Assembly: GCA_921293015.1 (NCBI GenBank)
Contig: OV121090.1
Location: 4,774,001 to 4,838,000 of the forward strand
DNA length: 64,000 nt
Source of the DNA: Phorcus lineatus
Lineage: Eukaryota > Mollusca > Gastropoda > Trochida > Trochidae
Direction: 5' to 3'
The first letter of the stretch is position 1; each line of letters starts with the position of its first letter. Made by a program: the position numbers and the translations under genes. The notes beneath the pieces are model-generated. The model did no database searches and was not told where the DNA came from. It was given only the letters and a program-made list of their open reading frames with translations. Positions 32,573 to 46,479 of this stretch are shown one piece after another.

Positions 32573-34395
32573 AACGTCAATTTTGGCAAAATTTAACCAA
32601 AGCAACTCCAGATCTCATTTATTTAAACAAATCGATATGTAGTTTGGAAAACTTTCGGTAAATATGATGTTTTGATATTGAATATGCATAGCAGCTCTCT
32701 TGTGTAATTTTAACATAGAGATTAGTCATTAAAGTTTTTGTCACTCCGATTGCTTATGAATTGAATACTCGTGTTCAAAGTTTTTCCACTAAAAATACTA
32801 TTTTAGTACTATAATAATATGTTTCCAATATGCCATACTTGATTTGACCAAGCTAAAGTTCCATTAGGGTAAACGTGCCGTGTTACTCATATCATGGTCG
32901 CTGGGTTTTTCTACTTTTTTTTTATAACAGATTGATTGGAAACAGTACATTCATGAATAATTAAAATATTTTTAACAAACAACAAAAATTAACCAATTGA
33001 AAAATCGTCAGTAATTGTTTATTTAATACCTTATTCTAAAATGAGGAGAAAAAAACAGAATATCAAATTCAGTTACGTACAGCTATTGAAAAGCTTTGAA
33101 ATTTTATATTTAATAGAGCCTGGAATTGAGCAGAGCATAATACAAACAATGTCTGTTAATAATGTAGTCTACCCACAAAAACACAAATTATAACCCAAGG
33201 ACACGTGCTACAAAGCCATTAGGGTCAAAATTTTGAAATCAGTGATCATAGAAAACACATACTTCTTATGAAATACAAGTCTTCTTTAAGTTACAAAATT
33301 CATGAAACATACTCTGTGTATGTTGCTTAAGTAGAACCAAAATATCAATTGAACTGAGTTAAGTTCAAATCACCTATCTAAAGTTGAATATTTATTCCTT
33401 TTATATTGTCTTGTCCATTGTCAATTGAAAACGGACATATATATTTTAAGAAGCCGAAATTATGCGTCTCATTTACTTGTTTGTTAGTTAAATGACCTAC
33501 TAAGCAATACCAATCCTATTTTTACGTTGTGTCTTTTATAGACAAGTTTCCAATAAACGTTTGAGTCATTGACATTCGCCATTGTTCGGTTTCCAATTAT
33601 TAATCTCGACATTATATTGTTCCTGTCGATTGTCACTATCCTAACTTATAAGTAATGAGATGTTAATTTTCAGAAACAACCACTACTTGTCGATAAAATA
33701 AAACCATTTATGAAGTTTGGCATATTTGACTGCAACAACATACTTTCTGCCCCTTTGAGACCTTATTTCGGATGTTTTCTGTTTTGAAAGAATTATGAGT
33801 TTCCATCTTGAGCAAAGCAGAATTTATCATCATACTACCGGTTATGTGAAATATTTCAATTATTTCATTACGTTTGATTTGAATGAAGTCATGCGTTTTT
33901 ATTGATTTAACCTAATGTGTCATATCTAAGGGATGACATATTTTTCCAAACGCTAAGAGATTTCATTAAGGGTCAAAATTCAATCAATATTATTTAGTAT
34001 TTTTCTGAAAATTTAATTTTTCGATAGATATTTTTCAATGCTTTTTAGGTTTAAAATAATTTCCAAAATATTTTTATCTAAAAAATGATTAAAAACTTTC
34101 CTTTTGTTTTCCTGAGTTTTTTTTCCTGTTAATTTTTGTACTCTCGTTGAGGACGGCTTTTATCATAAACCGTTTAAGATAGGATATCCAAATCGATGTG
34201 GATCTTAAGGGTATAAATACCTTTAGGAATTCGAAATTATGTTTTATGTTTTTCAGAGATTGCCTGTGCCCCGACTTTCTATTCTTCTGATATTTTTTTC
34301 TGATTTTAGACTTGGTTGCGAATCAATATGGCGGGATGGTAATGACTATGTATTGTTCTGATATTAAATATATTAACGAATTATTAATCGATACT
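32573..34395. other. Intergenic, no recognisable feature
   Basis: Strongly AT-rich with frequent stops in all frames. No repeat or coding signal recognised. Confidence 0.45.
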
Positions 34396-34399
34396 TTGT

Positions 34400-34860
34400 C
34401 TCTATAAAAACAGAATTACATCACCACAAGTTGCGAAGCTGCAGTGTTGAATACGACAAGAGTACTGTAATAGCAGTGTACTAGGCTTGAGAGCAAGCCT
34501 TCTTTAATCTAACTGAAGTGTTTGGGAGCCACTTTCTAGTATGATTTAAACTCCCAACATCTCTGACGCATTTAATAGGTTGAGACAGAAGCGGTGAATT
34601 ACTATAATTAATGTGAATGTGACCGGAAAAGAAATAGAACTTTAATCCCAGAGATCAAAACGTGTTTTTATCTTAAAAGTTGTAAAAAGTCTTTCCAAGT
34701 TTGTCGAAAGCGTATATACGTACAGTGGCCAATATTTAGCAATTTAAGCAAGGAAACAGTAGGCTGATAGCAGCTTCAATTTGGACCAAATGTATTTTTT
34801 GTGTGTTCAAGTATTTCTTCAGAGAAACTCATTTAGCACGTTCATACGAATTTGAATGTA
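34400..34860 (-). repeat. Dispersed repeat, minus copy of 55006-55420
   Basis: The reverse complement of this stretch aligns with 55006-55420: gtctcaacctattaaatgcg against gtctcaacctattaaatgca, cactgtacgt on both sides, tgctctcaa, cttgtcgtatt, and acattcacat. The match spans at least 400 bp. A phrase on this plus strand, aatagcagtgtactaggctt, faintly resembles a tRNA A box, so a SINE origin is possible but unproven. Confidence 0.75.
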
Positions 34861-35716
34861 ACCTGAGGAAATGTTTTCAATCAACTTGATCAAATATGTT
34901 GTATCCTTTGAGAAAAACTTGGCTGGATCATTGAGTCTTACATCTGCTATTGTAAGAATGTGTTGTTTACAGGTTAATTATTATGTAACACTGGTGCAAT
35001 GTGCAATTGTCTACAAGGTCTATATAGTTCGTCCATCCCTTGTATTTCAAGACTAATTTTGCTTTCAACGGAAGGATGTGGAAATCAGGTAATCTTTATA
35101 TATAAAAGCCAGCTAAAAGAAAGCATTCTTTACTTAATTAGCTCTCTACGTGCTTCTACATTTGTTTCATATGTTCCATTGTTGTCCTTATGTTTTGGAT
35201 TTACCTGCCAAGATTCGAATTAACCGATCAAGGACGCATAATATGAAGACTATAGTGTTTGCCTTTTGTGATTCCTTTTATATTGTTATAATTATTTCTA
35301 TTAGTCCAAATTGTAGCTTTAACGTCTTTGTTTTTTTCCTATTCAAACTTAAAAAAACGTAAAACTTTTTCAGTAGATGGCAATTTCTAAAAACTATCAA
35401 CAAAGAACACTAAAATGTAGGCCCTCCCACTTATCTATATAAAAATAAGTGATGGACATTCAAGATGCACGTTACGAGTTAAGGCTTTTGATATCGGATT
35501 CTTGAAAATCTCTAGAGAAATAACATCTTTCCCGTTCATTTTGTGAAAAAAACAGACCAATAGAGTTTAAAACTTCGTTTTCAAGTTACCTTCCCAACGG
35601 AATAGAACGGAAACTTTGTGAATAACTTTGAAACAAAATAATTTCCACTTGAGTGACAATGATCATTACTCCGATAAAGATTTTTTATCTACCAGTTGCA
35701 GTTGATCTAGGATTAG
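34861..35716. other. Intergenic, no recognisable feature
   Basis: Overlapping short frames at 34871-35362 (+) have no recognisable domain. Nothing else seen. Confidence 0.4.
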
Positions 35717-35750
<34 letters not shown>

Positions 35751-35790
35751 ATTCATTTATATAGCGCAGAACTTCACACATGGTGCTCTC
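35717..35790. repeat. (TAA)11 microsatellite plus an atttatatagcgc-type tail
   Basis: Eleven TAA/ATA units at 35717-35749 are followed by tacattcatttatatagcgc and a cacacatggtgctctcaaag phrase. This combination of an AT-rich microsatellite next to tttatatagcgc is common at ends of retroposed repeats in invertebrate genomes, so it may be a LINE or SINE end. It lies immediately upstream of the mariner relic at 35808. Confidence 0.6.
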
Positions 35791-35807
35791 AAAGAAGGGA
35801 TGAATAC

Positions 35808-37345
35808 GAAATACATAAACGTATGACAATTGTGTATGGGAGAGACGCCCCTCAATATTTTACTGTTGCAAAATGGTCAGCTACATTTAAGCGAGGCCGC
35901 AGCTCATTGGATGGTGACCCACGATCAGGAAGGCCTGTTGAAGCCATAACAGATACCTAAAGAATCATATGACATGTTTCTATTCCTAGATAATATTGGT
36001 CAAAATAATTACGTAATTTATTGTTTACACATGGATTTGGATTTATTTGGTTGGCACAAGGTGTTGGTGATAAATTGTATTTTCTTAGATGTTTTAAAAA
36101 TGTTTTTATAAATATGTTTTACCAATCTTGGCATTGGACTCTTGTAAATAGTTCACGCTACAAATCTTATAGAGAATTTATGAGTTTGTTAGAACCTGAA
36201 AAATATTTAAGCAGTGTGCAAGAGAATAAATATCGTAACATTCTTATCAAATTTAGAGCAGGTTTATTAAGATTGAAAGTAAACGAAGGAAGATGGCTTA
36301 ACATTGATATCACTCTACGTACATGTCCGTTATGTAAAGACGGCATAGAGGATGAATATCGTTTCCTTCTAGTACGTCAACTTTATTCTTCAGAAAGATT
36401 GCATTATATTCCGCAAGCAAATAATCAGACACCAAGTAAATGTACATTCATAAAATTATTAACTTCCTCTGTAAATGAAACTTTATCGAATCTTAGTAAA
36501 TATATATATTCTGCTTATAAAAAGAGACAGACTTTACTTAACTCTTCATGATGTATCCAATATATGTCCTTTGTATACATTTTACATGTTTCATGTCTAT
36601 GTAAATGGGCCTGTGGCCTTCGTGCATAAGAATAAAGATTGATTGAGATGTGGCTTCACATTCTCATTGAAGTATTTGCACCATAATTAATTAGCACTTG
36701 CACACGTCCAAGGTGACTGCAAGATGGGTGCCACATAACTTAACAGAGAAACACCAGAGAGTTGAATCCAGTCTCTTGGACATCTACAGTGCTGATCTTT
36801 GATATGATGTCAATGATAACTCTCATGCCCGTCTGATTACAGGGGATGAAACGTGGATTCATAACTCGGATCATGTCACCTACCAACAATCCATCCATTG
36901 GTGGCATATGCACTCTCCTGAACCAAAGAAATTCGGAACGCCACCTCCTGCTGGCAATATAATGGTCGTATAAGGGGCGTAATATTTATAGATTGTAAAC
37001 CACCTGAACCGTCCTACTATGTTGACTTGTTCTTACAATTCAGAGCGGCGATCAAGAAGGAGAGGTGCGGTATGTTGATTGCTGGAGTTATGCTTCTTCA
37101 TCACAACGCTCCAGTGCACAAGAGTCGTATTGCACCGGCTGCACTTCAGCAATGTGTCTTTGAACAACTTAACCATCCCCCCTACAGCTAAGATATGGCC
37201 CCAAGCGACTTATGTCTGTTTCGCAATTTGAAATCACACTTGCGTGGTCAGGATTTGGCGATGTCGATGAACCATAAGGGCACAGGCAGTCTCAAAGACA
37301 ATTAGCAAAGTGCATCGAGGTCCAGGGGATTAAATTGAAAAATAA
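35808..37345 (+). pseudogene. Mariner transposase relic split by a LINE insertion
   Basis: The left part (35808-35960) reads EIHKRMTIVYGRDAPQYFTV, then AKWSATFKRGRSSLDGDPRS and GRPVEAITD before a stop, which is the mariner HTH and linker. The right part (about 36647-37345) resumes with TIIN-HLHTSKVTARWVPHNL and LITGDETWIH (first catalytic D), HWWHMHSPEPKKFGTPPPAG, HHNAPVHKSRIA (second catalytic D replaced by H), and HPPYS-DMAPSD (third D kept, with a stop just before). Many other stops and frameshifts are present. Between the halves lies a LINE 3' fragment. The element is long dead; no TIRs were identified. Confidence 0.88.
36000..36646 (+). mobile_element. 5'-truncated LINE 3' end, nested in the mariner relic
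   Basis: An open frame (about 35994-36551) reads THGFGFIWLAQGVGDKLYFL, then ENKYRNILIKFRAGLLRLKV, LRTCPLCKDGIEDEYRFLLV and KYIYSAYKKRQTLL. This is the post-reverse-transcriptase C-terminal region found in non-LTR elements of molluscs and other invertebrates. The usual C-x2-C-x8-H-x4-C knuckle is present only in its first half, since the H and last C are both R. A short tail follows with gggcctgtggcc and an aataaagattgattga end at 36646. Nesting inside the mariner shows it inserted later. No clear target-site duplication was found. Confidence 0.82.
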
Positions 37346-40300
37346 ATTCATTATCACAACTCCTGCCTACTGTGTTATATCCGCTTCTATAAACTTGTTG
37401 ACTTCCTCTCGTATTGTGTTATTATCAAAATACGCTAAAACGTCTAAAATGTTGAATAATTATGAGCATTTGAGTTAATAAGAAATATGCGACTTTTATG
37501 AATTATTGAAAGTAAAACTGTTGATATTTGCCCTTTCTTATTCAGTGGGTAGTTGATATGCAACACTTCAACGTCTTGTTGAATTATGCTTCAATTCGTT
37601 ATCTGTCGTAACGCAATGATAAAAAACAACTGAAAAAGTATTTTAACACATGCATTTTCAATATGCAATGACATAATCATATTCAATTATAGGGACATTA
37701 TTCAAATTAAGTGTTTGTTTCAGATAATAACATAAATAGAATAAAATTGGACATTAAATAGATAGTAACTTTGCCCTAACGTTTTCATTATGCAATATTA
37801 AAGTACATGTGCTTATTACACACGAAGACTTTAATTAAATGAGATTATGTCACATGAAATTAGCATTAATTTATAATCACCTTACAAACAACAACCATGC
37901 GATTCTTTTTTATTGATAAATGTTCATCTTTCTCCGATTTATCAAGCTCAAAGTAGTTAATTTGTAACCAATGTGGGCGTTTACGAGTTAAGTTATTTTC
38001 ATCAATTAGATACATCACGGGAGTAAATTAGTTTAATAAACATACTAATAAATCATTTTCCTTATCAACTTTTGCATGTCGTGGTTGGAGTTTGGTGATA
38101 GGATCTATTGGGTTTCCCTCCACTATTTTAGCTTAAAAAATGTTTTGAAACATTGACAATGGTCGCATGGGAAATTCATCTACCTTTAAACACAAAATGC
38201 CCAATAAATATCACTTTCGGTAAGAAACCAATGTCTTCCAATATTCAAGTGACGTTAGAACTTTATTGACAGGAACCATAGTGTTCCATTAGAACGTCCA
38301 TTCAAATAACATTTTATTCATTCCAGATTTTGAATAGAAGAATCATAAAAGTTTTTCTATGAGTATTTACAATACATCAACATTAGATGATGGATGTTTA
38401 TCAAACCAAAGTATTGCTGATATTTAATTCTTTGTTGTCAATGGTTTTCGTTTAATTCATTAACAGGGGACTTAAATTAAAAAAGAAATTCTGAATTATA
38501 AACATTCATCTCTGAATTTCCCACCAAAAAAATTTCATTTCAATGGTATCAAATTGCTGTCAACGACGTAAATTATTGTGATGTTTGATGTCGACAGGTT
38601 TATGACGTGATGGTAGTTTGAGTCATGTTCTAGTTTGAGTATTATAATGTTATGTTGAAGATGATTTTAGGAGACTGAACCGTTAATACTTTCAAATTAC
38701 ACACGAAACATTCTTTTGATGATAATCACTGTTCTTCCATTTTGCAAAACTTCACTAAAACGCAAGTTCCAAAAAGATACAAAATGTTAATTATTTCATT
38801 GTTGCCAAAGCGCAGATACACTAAAACTCACTCATTCACTCATAAAGTAGGCAGTTTGCTTTGTCCTAATGTCATCTGTCCTTTACTTAACATCAGACGA
38901 AACCCATTTATTTTGGAACACATATGATTTAAAAAAAATAAAAACAACTGTCTACACTTGGCAATAGATATATCCATCTTCTCATGTTGATGGTCTACCT
39001 GTAAGTGTAAGTATCTATCTTACCGAGATATGTTGTTTACTCTCCAAAAATCAATAGATGAGCTCGATGTATCATGATTCTTTGGAAAAGGTTTCACGCT
39101 ACGTTTTTCTTTGTTGGAGATGTTATCTTACGGGATAGAAACTCAACTTTTCACGTAATCGGAACGATGAAATTATCTTTTCTTGGCCAGTAATAGTAAT
39201 GCCCTCAATGTATAGTTATGCATAATCAGACTACGTATATCATGAAGTGTGATTTGCTCTTTCCACCATCATACATCAAAATACCATGAGATTGTCGAGA
39301 ATCATTACAGATCAATCCGATTTTCACAATTTAGATGCATGTTACCTTATGGAAAACGTTACCTTATCAAACTTTTTTTCATCTTTATGGGAGGATTGTA
39401 CTGGTATGTGCTAAAAAGAGGAAATAATAATTGTGCTTCACTTGAGGTCCTTTTGATTTGTCATGTTTTTGTAAACAGGTTTTACTCGTGTAACCCTGTG
39501 TTTGAATATTTTAGAAATGTTATTTCATCAAGGTACAAGACTAAGAAAACGTGATATGATATGCTTTTATTCATTAAACAGTATTGGTTGATAAATATCC
39601 AGGGATGTATCTTTGACAAGAACATAATAATGTTTTCGGATAATGAAAGTAATATTTTTTTAGAATTGAAGAACTATGAGCAATTTCAATTCATGGTAAC
39701 ATAATTATAAGAAGTTATACGAAGAAATAATGAGATCATGGCTAACCATTTTTTCAGTAAACCGATCACAAACGAATTTGTTAAAAAAAACTGTTAACAA
39801 AATAATATTTTTCAAAGGTTAAATCACAGTGTGAAAAATACATACGGATATTGACGGTTATCAACATCATAATATTATGTATAGCAAATTATGTATGCTC
39901 AATGTCAGTTTGAGATTTTAAAATTTTTTTAGCTGCTTCCTCAAATAATATTTTATAAAAACAGTTGTTACAAAACACTTTAGTTTGATTGGAAATGTCA
40001 GCTCTTTTGAAAGTAAAATCTAAATAAGAATACTATGAAGATGAAATTTGAAGTGTATGAAATGCTTTTCAGAAAACTCTTTAACCCCAGAGATTGCTGT
40101 CAAACTCTCTTCTTGAATCCTCTAATGGCAACGTGTCAATCAGCGTTACCTTCAGAGTTTTATAATCAGTTTCAATAGGATTTCCATCATTTTTCATGTG
40201 AGGTTCTTCAACCATTGATGATTCCTTTTTAATCCATGCAATCCAATTATCTAAAATGTACTCCTAAAGCGTAACTAGTCATAAGAAGTTACCTGTTTAT

Positions 40301-42442
40301 CAAATTATATCTTAGAACATATGTTTGCTTTCCCTATTACGAGAAATCGATGAGACCTATCATATACTCTACTCTGCACCATTAAGTACTCCCTGTTTGC
40401 TATGTTTTACCGAAATTATAGCAAAATTTTGTTCATAAAAAGATTTACTGAATATGCGCAAAATATTTTTATATGTTGCCAAAATACTTGCTCCTTTAAA
40501 TATGTACAGCAAAAATTCTATATTTGCAATTACATTTTGAGTCATCTAATGTTCTACAAATCATCTAAAGAAACAACCTACATGCTACGAAGGAAACAAA
40601 GAACATTTTAATATGATATGTTGAGGTAACAAACCTTTGAAATGAATGCTTGATAAGCTATTATTTGCGACTCGCTAAGTACCACACATTATTTAACTCA
40701 TTACAATTTGAGCTTAAGTACATATCTAATATGGAACCTGCCTTTCTTTCGGAAAAATATTGTGGAAGGTACATTAACCATACTGAGAGAATGATAACGA
40801 ACTTTGTAAACAAATTATGTTATCAATGAATCATCCATATTGATGATTAGAATATATAAAGAACAACAATGCACTAAATTCTCAGAATATTTTGCGAAAA
40901 AATAAAGGCCTGATACAGTTAGAAAAATATGCTATTTGAAGTGAAGAAAAATAACATTGCTACATTTGAATCACACTGTCTGCATTATTAAGATAAAATA
41001 GTGATGAATCTTAAACGTTTTTCTCACACACTCATACTAACAAAGCGTCATCAGCACTGTCGTTAACAATAGGTAATCCACTCGCCCTTCAGTCCCTAGC
41101 AAACGTAGAGGTTCAACAATGTGGATATGAGCTATTTTCATCAACGAATTTTAGGGATAGTGAACAAATGTAAAAATCATGTATTTTAAGAAGTTATTAC
41201 CCGTGTAATGAATCACCTGTAGTGAATATATTTCATTTGTGAACTTTTATCACTTTCGCCCAGTGCCAATTCCAAGCGTGTTTCCGTATTTTGACGTCAT
41301 GAAATCATGTTGTGACATCACTGAAGCGAGTGTTTGGAAGAGGAGAGTGATATCACTCTACCTCGGGTAATACAAAGATTCAAACTATGGTCGTAAATGT
41401 CATATGACACTCCTGATTGGGGGATAATATCTATAACTTACTATAACTACCATTTGTTGGACAAATATTTTTGTCAAGGTCAAAGTCGTGTAATTTCTGC
41501 CGATTGAGATGTACTGCTATAAACCAATGTTAGCCATCACTTCATGTAGCAACTTGAAGGAAATGTACCAGTAAACCACTCATGTTTATCAATAATATGT
41601 GACAGTAATTTCCAGAAGAAACATATATGCACCGACGTAAAACGACAAAGTCATGCTTGACTCTACATTGCATGTTGTTATAATCTTTCTCTTGATATAA
41701 AACATTATGATGCTAGAAATTTATCTTTCCCTCTTTCCATATATAATGTCGGCAAATAAATCTATTTCAATGTAAATCTCTGCCGTGAATAGTCTTGACA
41801 CAATGTCTATCTACCTTGCACTGATAGGAACGGCAAATAATGCTTTTGCAAACATTTAACATAACGATAAAATCATCGTGTAAAGATTATATTAATTCCT
41901 ACGTTTCATTTCCCAAAGTAGGGTTTGTGAATGCTTTTTTACATTAATATACTTGTGATTGATTAATTTTACAAAGAGCTTAACTTTTAAAGTTCGATAA
42001 AAAAAAATAACAGAGTTTTATGTTTTTGCAATAAGGTTCTCTGAAACTAAACTTTGACATTTGATGAATCAATAATGAATCTCCACAAGGAAAATTCAAA
42101 CTTAGAATGAGAAAAAATATTTATTCATATTACAAGAATTGTTCAGTTATATAATTTTTAAAAAAAGATGATAAACTAAAGATCAAAAGAAAGTTGTCAC
42201 CAACTTAAATTGACTCTAAAAGAGAAACGACAACAAGTACTGTTTTGATGTTACAAAATATGTTTACTGCATTAATGTGGGGTGAATCATGAACGGAATC
42301 GAAATTGCTAGCAGTAAATCGCAATGATTCAAGGTCTCTCAAAACCGCCAGGGGTCCAAAATGTCATTTTTCACATAACTTTGGAAAACGTATTTTGTAC
42401 TTGAATTGGTGATTTCTGTTACTGAAAAGTGTACACATCTCA
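37346..42442. other. Intergenic, no recognisable feature
   Basis: About 5 kb of AT-rich sequence. The longest frame, 39249-39554 (+, 101 codons), and others at 38742-38927 and 40402-40611 match nothing I recognise. No RNA gene, transposase or tandem array was seen. Confidence 0.45.
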
Positions 42443-42866
42443 TTAGTACCTTGTATGGCCTCACCTGGCACGAACACAAGCGTCACATCGTCTTCTCATG
42501 GATGACGTCAATCTTCTGATGACGTAGGCAGGTATCTGCTGCCACGTACCCTGTAAGGGTTTTTCAAGTTGAAGAGAAGTTGGTTTGTTGGGACGGTTCC
42601 TCAAATCTCTACAAAGATGATCCCACAAGTGTTCTAAAGGAGACATATCGGGAGAACGTGATAACCAGGGCCAGTTCAGGTAGTTTTGAGTGATCTTGGC
42701 TGTATGAGGACGCGCATTGGGTTCCCATTGCTCGCTGCTGCAGAAATGACACTGCTACAGGCCTCAGAATTTCATCAATATAGTGCCACGTATAACCACA
42801 AGTTGTGTCTTTTGATCATCACAAATTCCACCCCAAACCATGAGAACATCTCCTCCTTGTTCCAGT
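42443..42866 (-). pseudogene. Tc1-like transposase C-terminal fragment
   Basis: On the minus strand, from 42866 downward, it reads GDVLMVWGGICDDQKTQLVV, a frameshifted piece ending LRPVAVSFLQQ, PNARPHTAKITQNYL (the catalytic D before NAR is replaced), WPWLSRSPDMSPLEHLWD (catalytic E kept), then IRRLTSSMRRRCDACVRAR, an in-frame TGA, and GHTRY-stop at 42443. This is the catalytic C-terminal third only; the DNA-binding part is absent. It belongs to the same broad family as the 26.4-kb copy (GGHTRY ending) but differs enough to be a separate insertion. Confidence 0.87.
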
Positions 42867-45800
42867 AATATGTGCCTTCCTTTAAGGCAATGAAGCACAT
42901 TTTTACATATATTAGGCATTAATGGTTCATTTTTATCACGAGGCGCTAAAACTTAAGCATATTTGGTGAAGCACACAAAATGTAATGTGATAGGACATAC
43001 ATGTATGTATCAAAGAATCCAACGGTAATAGTGTCATTACCGCATATCTTTGATTGGTAAGTATTCCAAAGATGTCCTGAGAACAAGAAAAAACTCTTGG
43101 ATATTCTGAATAAAACCTAGCATAAAACCACCCCCAACAACTTTTTTTATCAAGTTTTCTCCCTAGGTAGGAACGAAAGCTGCGTTTGTATGGTAAAATA
43201 TATATTTCATTTTTTACCTTATTAGCATTTATCTGAATTGAACTACTTTTAAACTAACTTTCAACAGTCTCGCTCATAAAATATGGACATTTGTGAATGA
43301 GATCTTCTATTCCTTTGTCACAAAACTAAAACATTATTGCATTTCACATTCCTTGAATTGTGTTATATTATTGTTCATCGATACATACATGTATACTTTT
43401 ATTTTCAATGACAGTTGCGTCAAAATATCTCCAAAATTTTTAGAATTAATATTCATGTATTTCTTTCACTTAGTACCATCAAGACTGATAATTGCCTTGA
43501 GGTCCTCTAGATTCAGATTAGTAAATGACGATTCAAGCTCTTAATTTCTCGAGTCAAATGAAAAGTAAAGGATTTTGTTAAATCTAAACTGTGGAATTAT
43601 ATTACTATGTCTGTTGTATTGTCTTTGAGAGCTCTGAAATTCATTTTCATAAATTTATCGATGTTTTAATCTATTAACTGAGAGCATGCCCTCTGGTAAT
43701 CATTGTCTTTCATCTGATCACCAAATGAAAATCATTTCTAAAAGGTCACTACGTGCCAGGGTAAATATATATAAATGATATCAATTTATACCTATCTTTT
43801 ATTCTTAGTTTATGATATATGTCAAAGTTTCATCCTCACAGGAAAAACTCTATTTAACCATATTTACAACTAATTACTTATTTTAAGGTTGCCATGTGAC
43901 GTTAAATGTTGATAACAATTATTTTCAAAGACTGATGTTCAACACTAAAGTAGATGAAGGATGTGAAAATGATACATTGTCCGTTTCGTCTTAAAGTGAT
44001 TTAAGCATAAAGAAATACTTCCTCAGAAAAGAAACAAATGATGATTGATCTACTTTCTGTTGATTCTAAAGAACATTAAACTTCAAACGGAAGAAAGATA
44101 TTCCCTTTCAAAAATAAACTATATGCGTCTTATAAATGAACAACAAGTACAATCATTTTAATCATGTCTTTTAATGACATTTCCTTAATACAAATGTGAC
44201 ATTCAAGATCTTTTGACTGATTAGGCTTTTCACCTTTAAGTGGCCTCCATATAAAACCAGTTCTAGAATATTTAAGCAATTTACAATGTAACTGAGCACT
44301 GGTCAGGGTGATAAAATTTTATCCATTCGTAAACTTAATGATATTGACTTTGATTACAATAATCAAACTACTTTAAATTCATAAAATATCTTATTTTACA
44401 GACAAATTGATTATTCCCCGTTTGTGTCAGATATTGGTTCAACGAAGAGCTCGGTACAAAAATTTAACTCACTGTATATTTGCGTCTTTGTTTGCTGTTC
44501 GTGCTGTACATAAAAATGGTCTACAGGCAATTTGAAATTAGAAAATAGTAAAGTCAAACTTCAATATGATTTGTGTTATTAAAATTTTCCATTTGAAATG
44601 TCCCCTTTCAAGTAACTCTATAGCTTGATGATAAGAGATTTGAATTTTGTACAAGCATTACTTTGTGTCATCATGATAAATTCTAATTTCCTTAAGCGGC
44701 ACTGCACGATTTATATCAATACTCATTTGGCTTTATTCAAGGCGTAATGACATACTAGACTTATTATATATAATAATATACTAGACTGAAAAGATTCTTT
44801 ATATAACAAATTTTCAACGTTTTGGCGATCATTACTTGCTAAATTAACTTTGTTTAGAACAATTAGTTTATTCAGACCATGTATATGTTCCACTAAGTAA
44901 CGCTTAGCATTTAGAGACAGATAAATGTTGGCAAAGTTGGATATGGAGAGCGTCGGTTCTACCGAGACAAAGAACGATTCGAATTCGTACAGAATAGACA
45001 AAATAACTTGGCATGAGTAATTGAAAGGCAGGTATCACTTATCATGGCTTCTTAAAAGACAGGAGACAATGAAATAAATGTTTTTCACAGGTTTTTTGAG
45101 GAGCTTCAACTCATTGTTCCTTTAAATAATTAAGAGCTTTAACAGTGATGGAAGAAATGAACCAATTTACATTTCAGTGGTTGACCTACAATTGAACGAT
45201 AAATGATTCACTGATACTGATAAAATGCTATTATAAGTTTTTATCATTCTTATGAACCCTTTAACAACTCTCATGATTCGGCAACATTATTTATGATTGG
45301 CAATCATGAAGATGGTGCCAGCTCTTATGATGGCTTACCACTTTAACATAGGTATGAGAGAGTTCATCTGCCGGTTGATGAGACTCATCTTGAGATATTT
45401 GGCTAAAGATCGTTAAAGAATATCCAGCAAACTAATGGTACCTTAACAATTTTGTGAAAGTCGATGCTTGAGTAAACTGTTCTGAATTTAGGGTAAATGT
45501 AAACGAACTATCAATTTAGGTTAACAATTGACTATGTCAATATTGCAACAGTCCCAATAAATCATGATTCAGGTTGTTTCAATATTCACACATTTGGTTA
45601 GAACATTATATTGAGCTAGGACATGTCAATAAAACACAATGAACCGGGACTTTAATGTTTAAACGTATTATGATGGTTAATCTTTATTGAATTTCATCCT
45701 TGAGTTTTTTAATTTAAAAATTACATATTTCAAAGACATTGTTATCTTTTTAAGATGTTACCAAGGTATATTTAACATATGCGTTTCAAATCAAAGGAAA

Positions 45801-46475
45801 AACATTTCACAGAAGTGACCCAAAGCATTATCAAACCGTTGATCAATTTTAAAAAAACATATTATCGATGCCCATAATCAAACTACAGTTTGATTTGCAA
45901 AAGAAACCAGTAAAGAAGACAAAAAAATTCAAAATATAATTATTTTTAATACAAAATTGTCAGTTTATTTTTTAACAGGAAATAAAGATGTGAGATCCAA
46001 CCTTGAGCGCAACATGCCTTTTGTCTTTTATGTGAATTTGTTTTGAAGTGTAATTATGGGATATTGACTTGAAAGTACAAAGATATATGCTCAATGCATA
46101 ACGTCTTCTTCAATAAGTACCTTTATGAATCATATATCTATTAAAGATCATAAATCCGAATACAATATTAATTTGGTTGACGGTCGTTGGTGTTTACTCT
46201 TGGAAAAATCAACGATAATTTAGGCCAGACAGAAGAAAAAAACCCTTATAATAAAACTTAAATAAGAAAATGAATAAAATTGAGCGATAATAAATTATTT
46301 TATATAGAGTATTTTCCTCACATCTATTCACGATTACATTAATAAAGGTTATTATTCTGCCAAACGTCTACCAATATAATAAAGCAGGAGGAACCACTAT
46401 GCATTCTCACCATTGCTTTACTATGGCAGACTGTATCTGTCCATCATGTGGTTTGAGAGAGAAATACTGACAAAA
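42867..46475. other. Intergenic, no recognisable feature
   Basis: AT-rich, with short frames at 43293-43544 (+) and 44723-45001 (-) of no known type. No transposon coding region recognised. Confidence 0.45.
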
Positions 46476-46479
46476 AGAA

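Noticed and set aside
34400..34860. tRNA gene
   Set aside because: Only a vague A-box-like phrase exists; no B box of the GGTTCGAATCC type and no cloverleaf could be drawn.
39249..39554. 101-codon plus-strand frame
   Set aside because: Composition follows the AT-rich background, and no family resemblance or exon structure was found.
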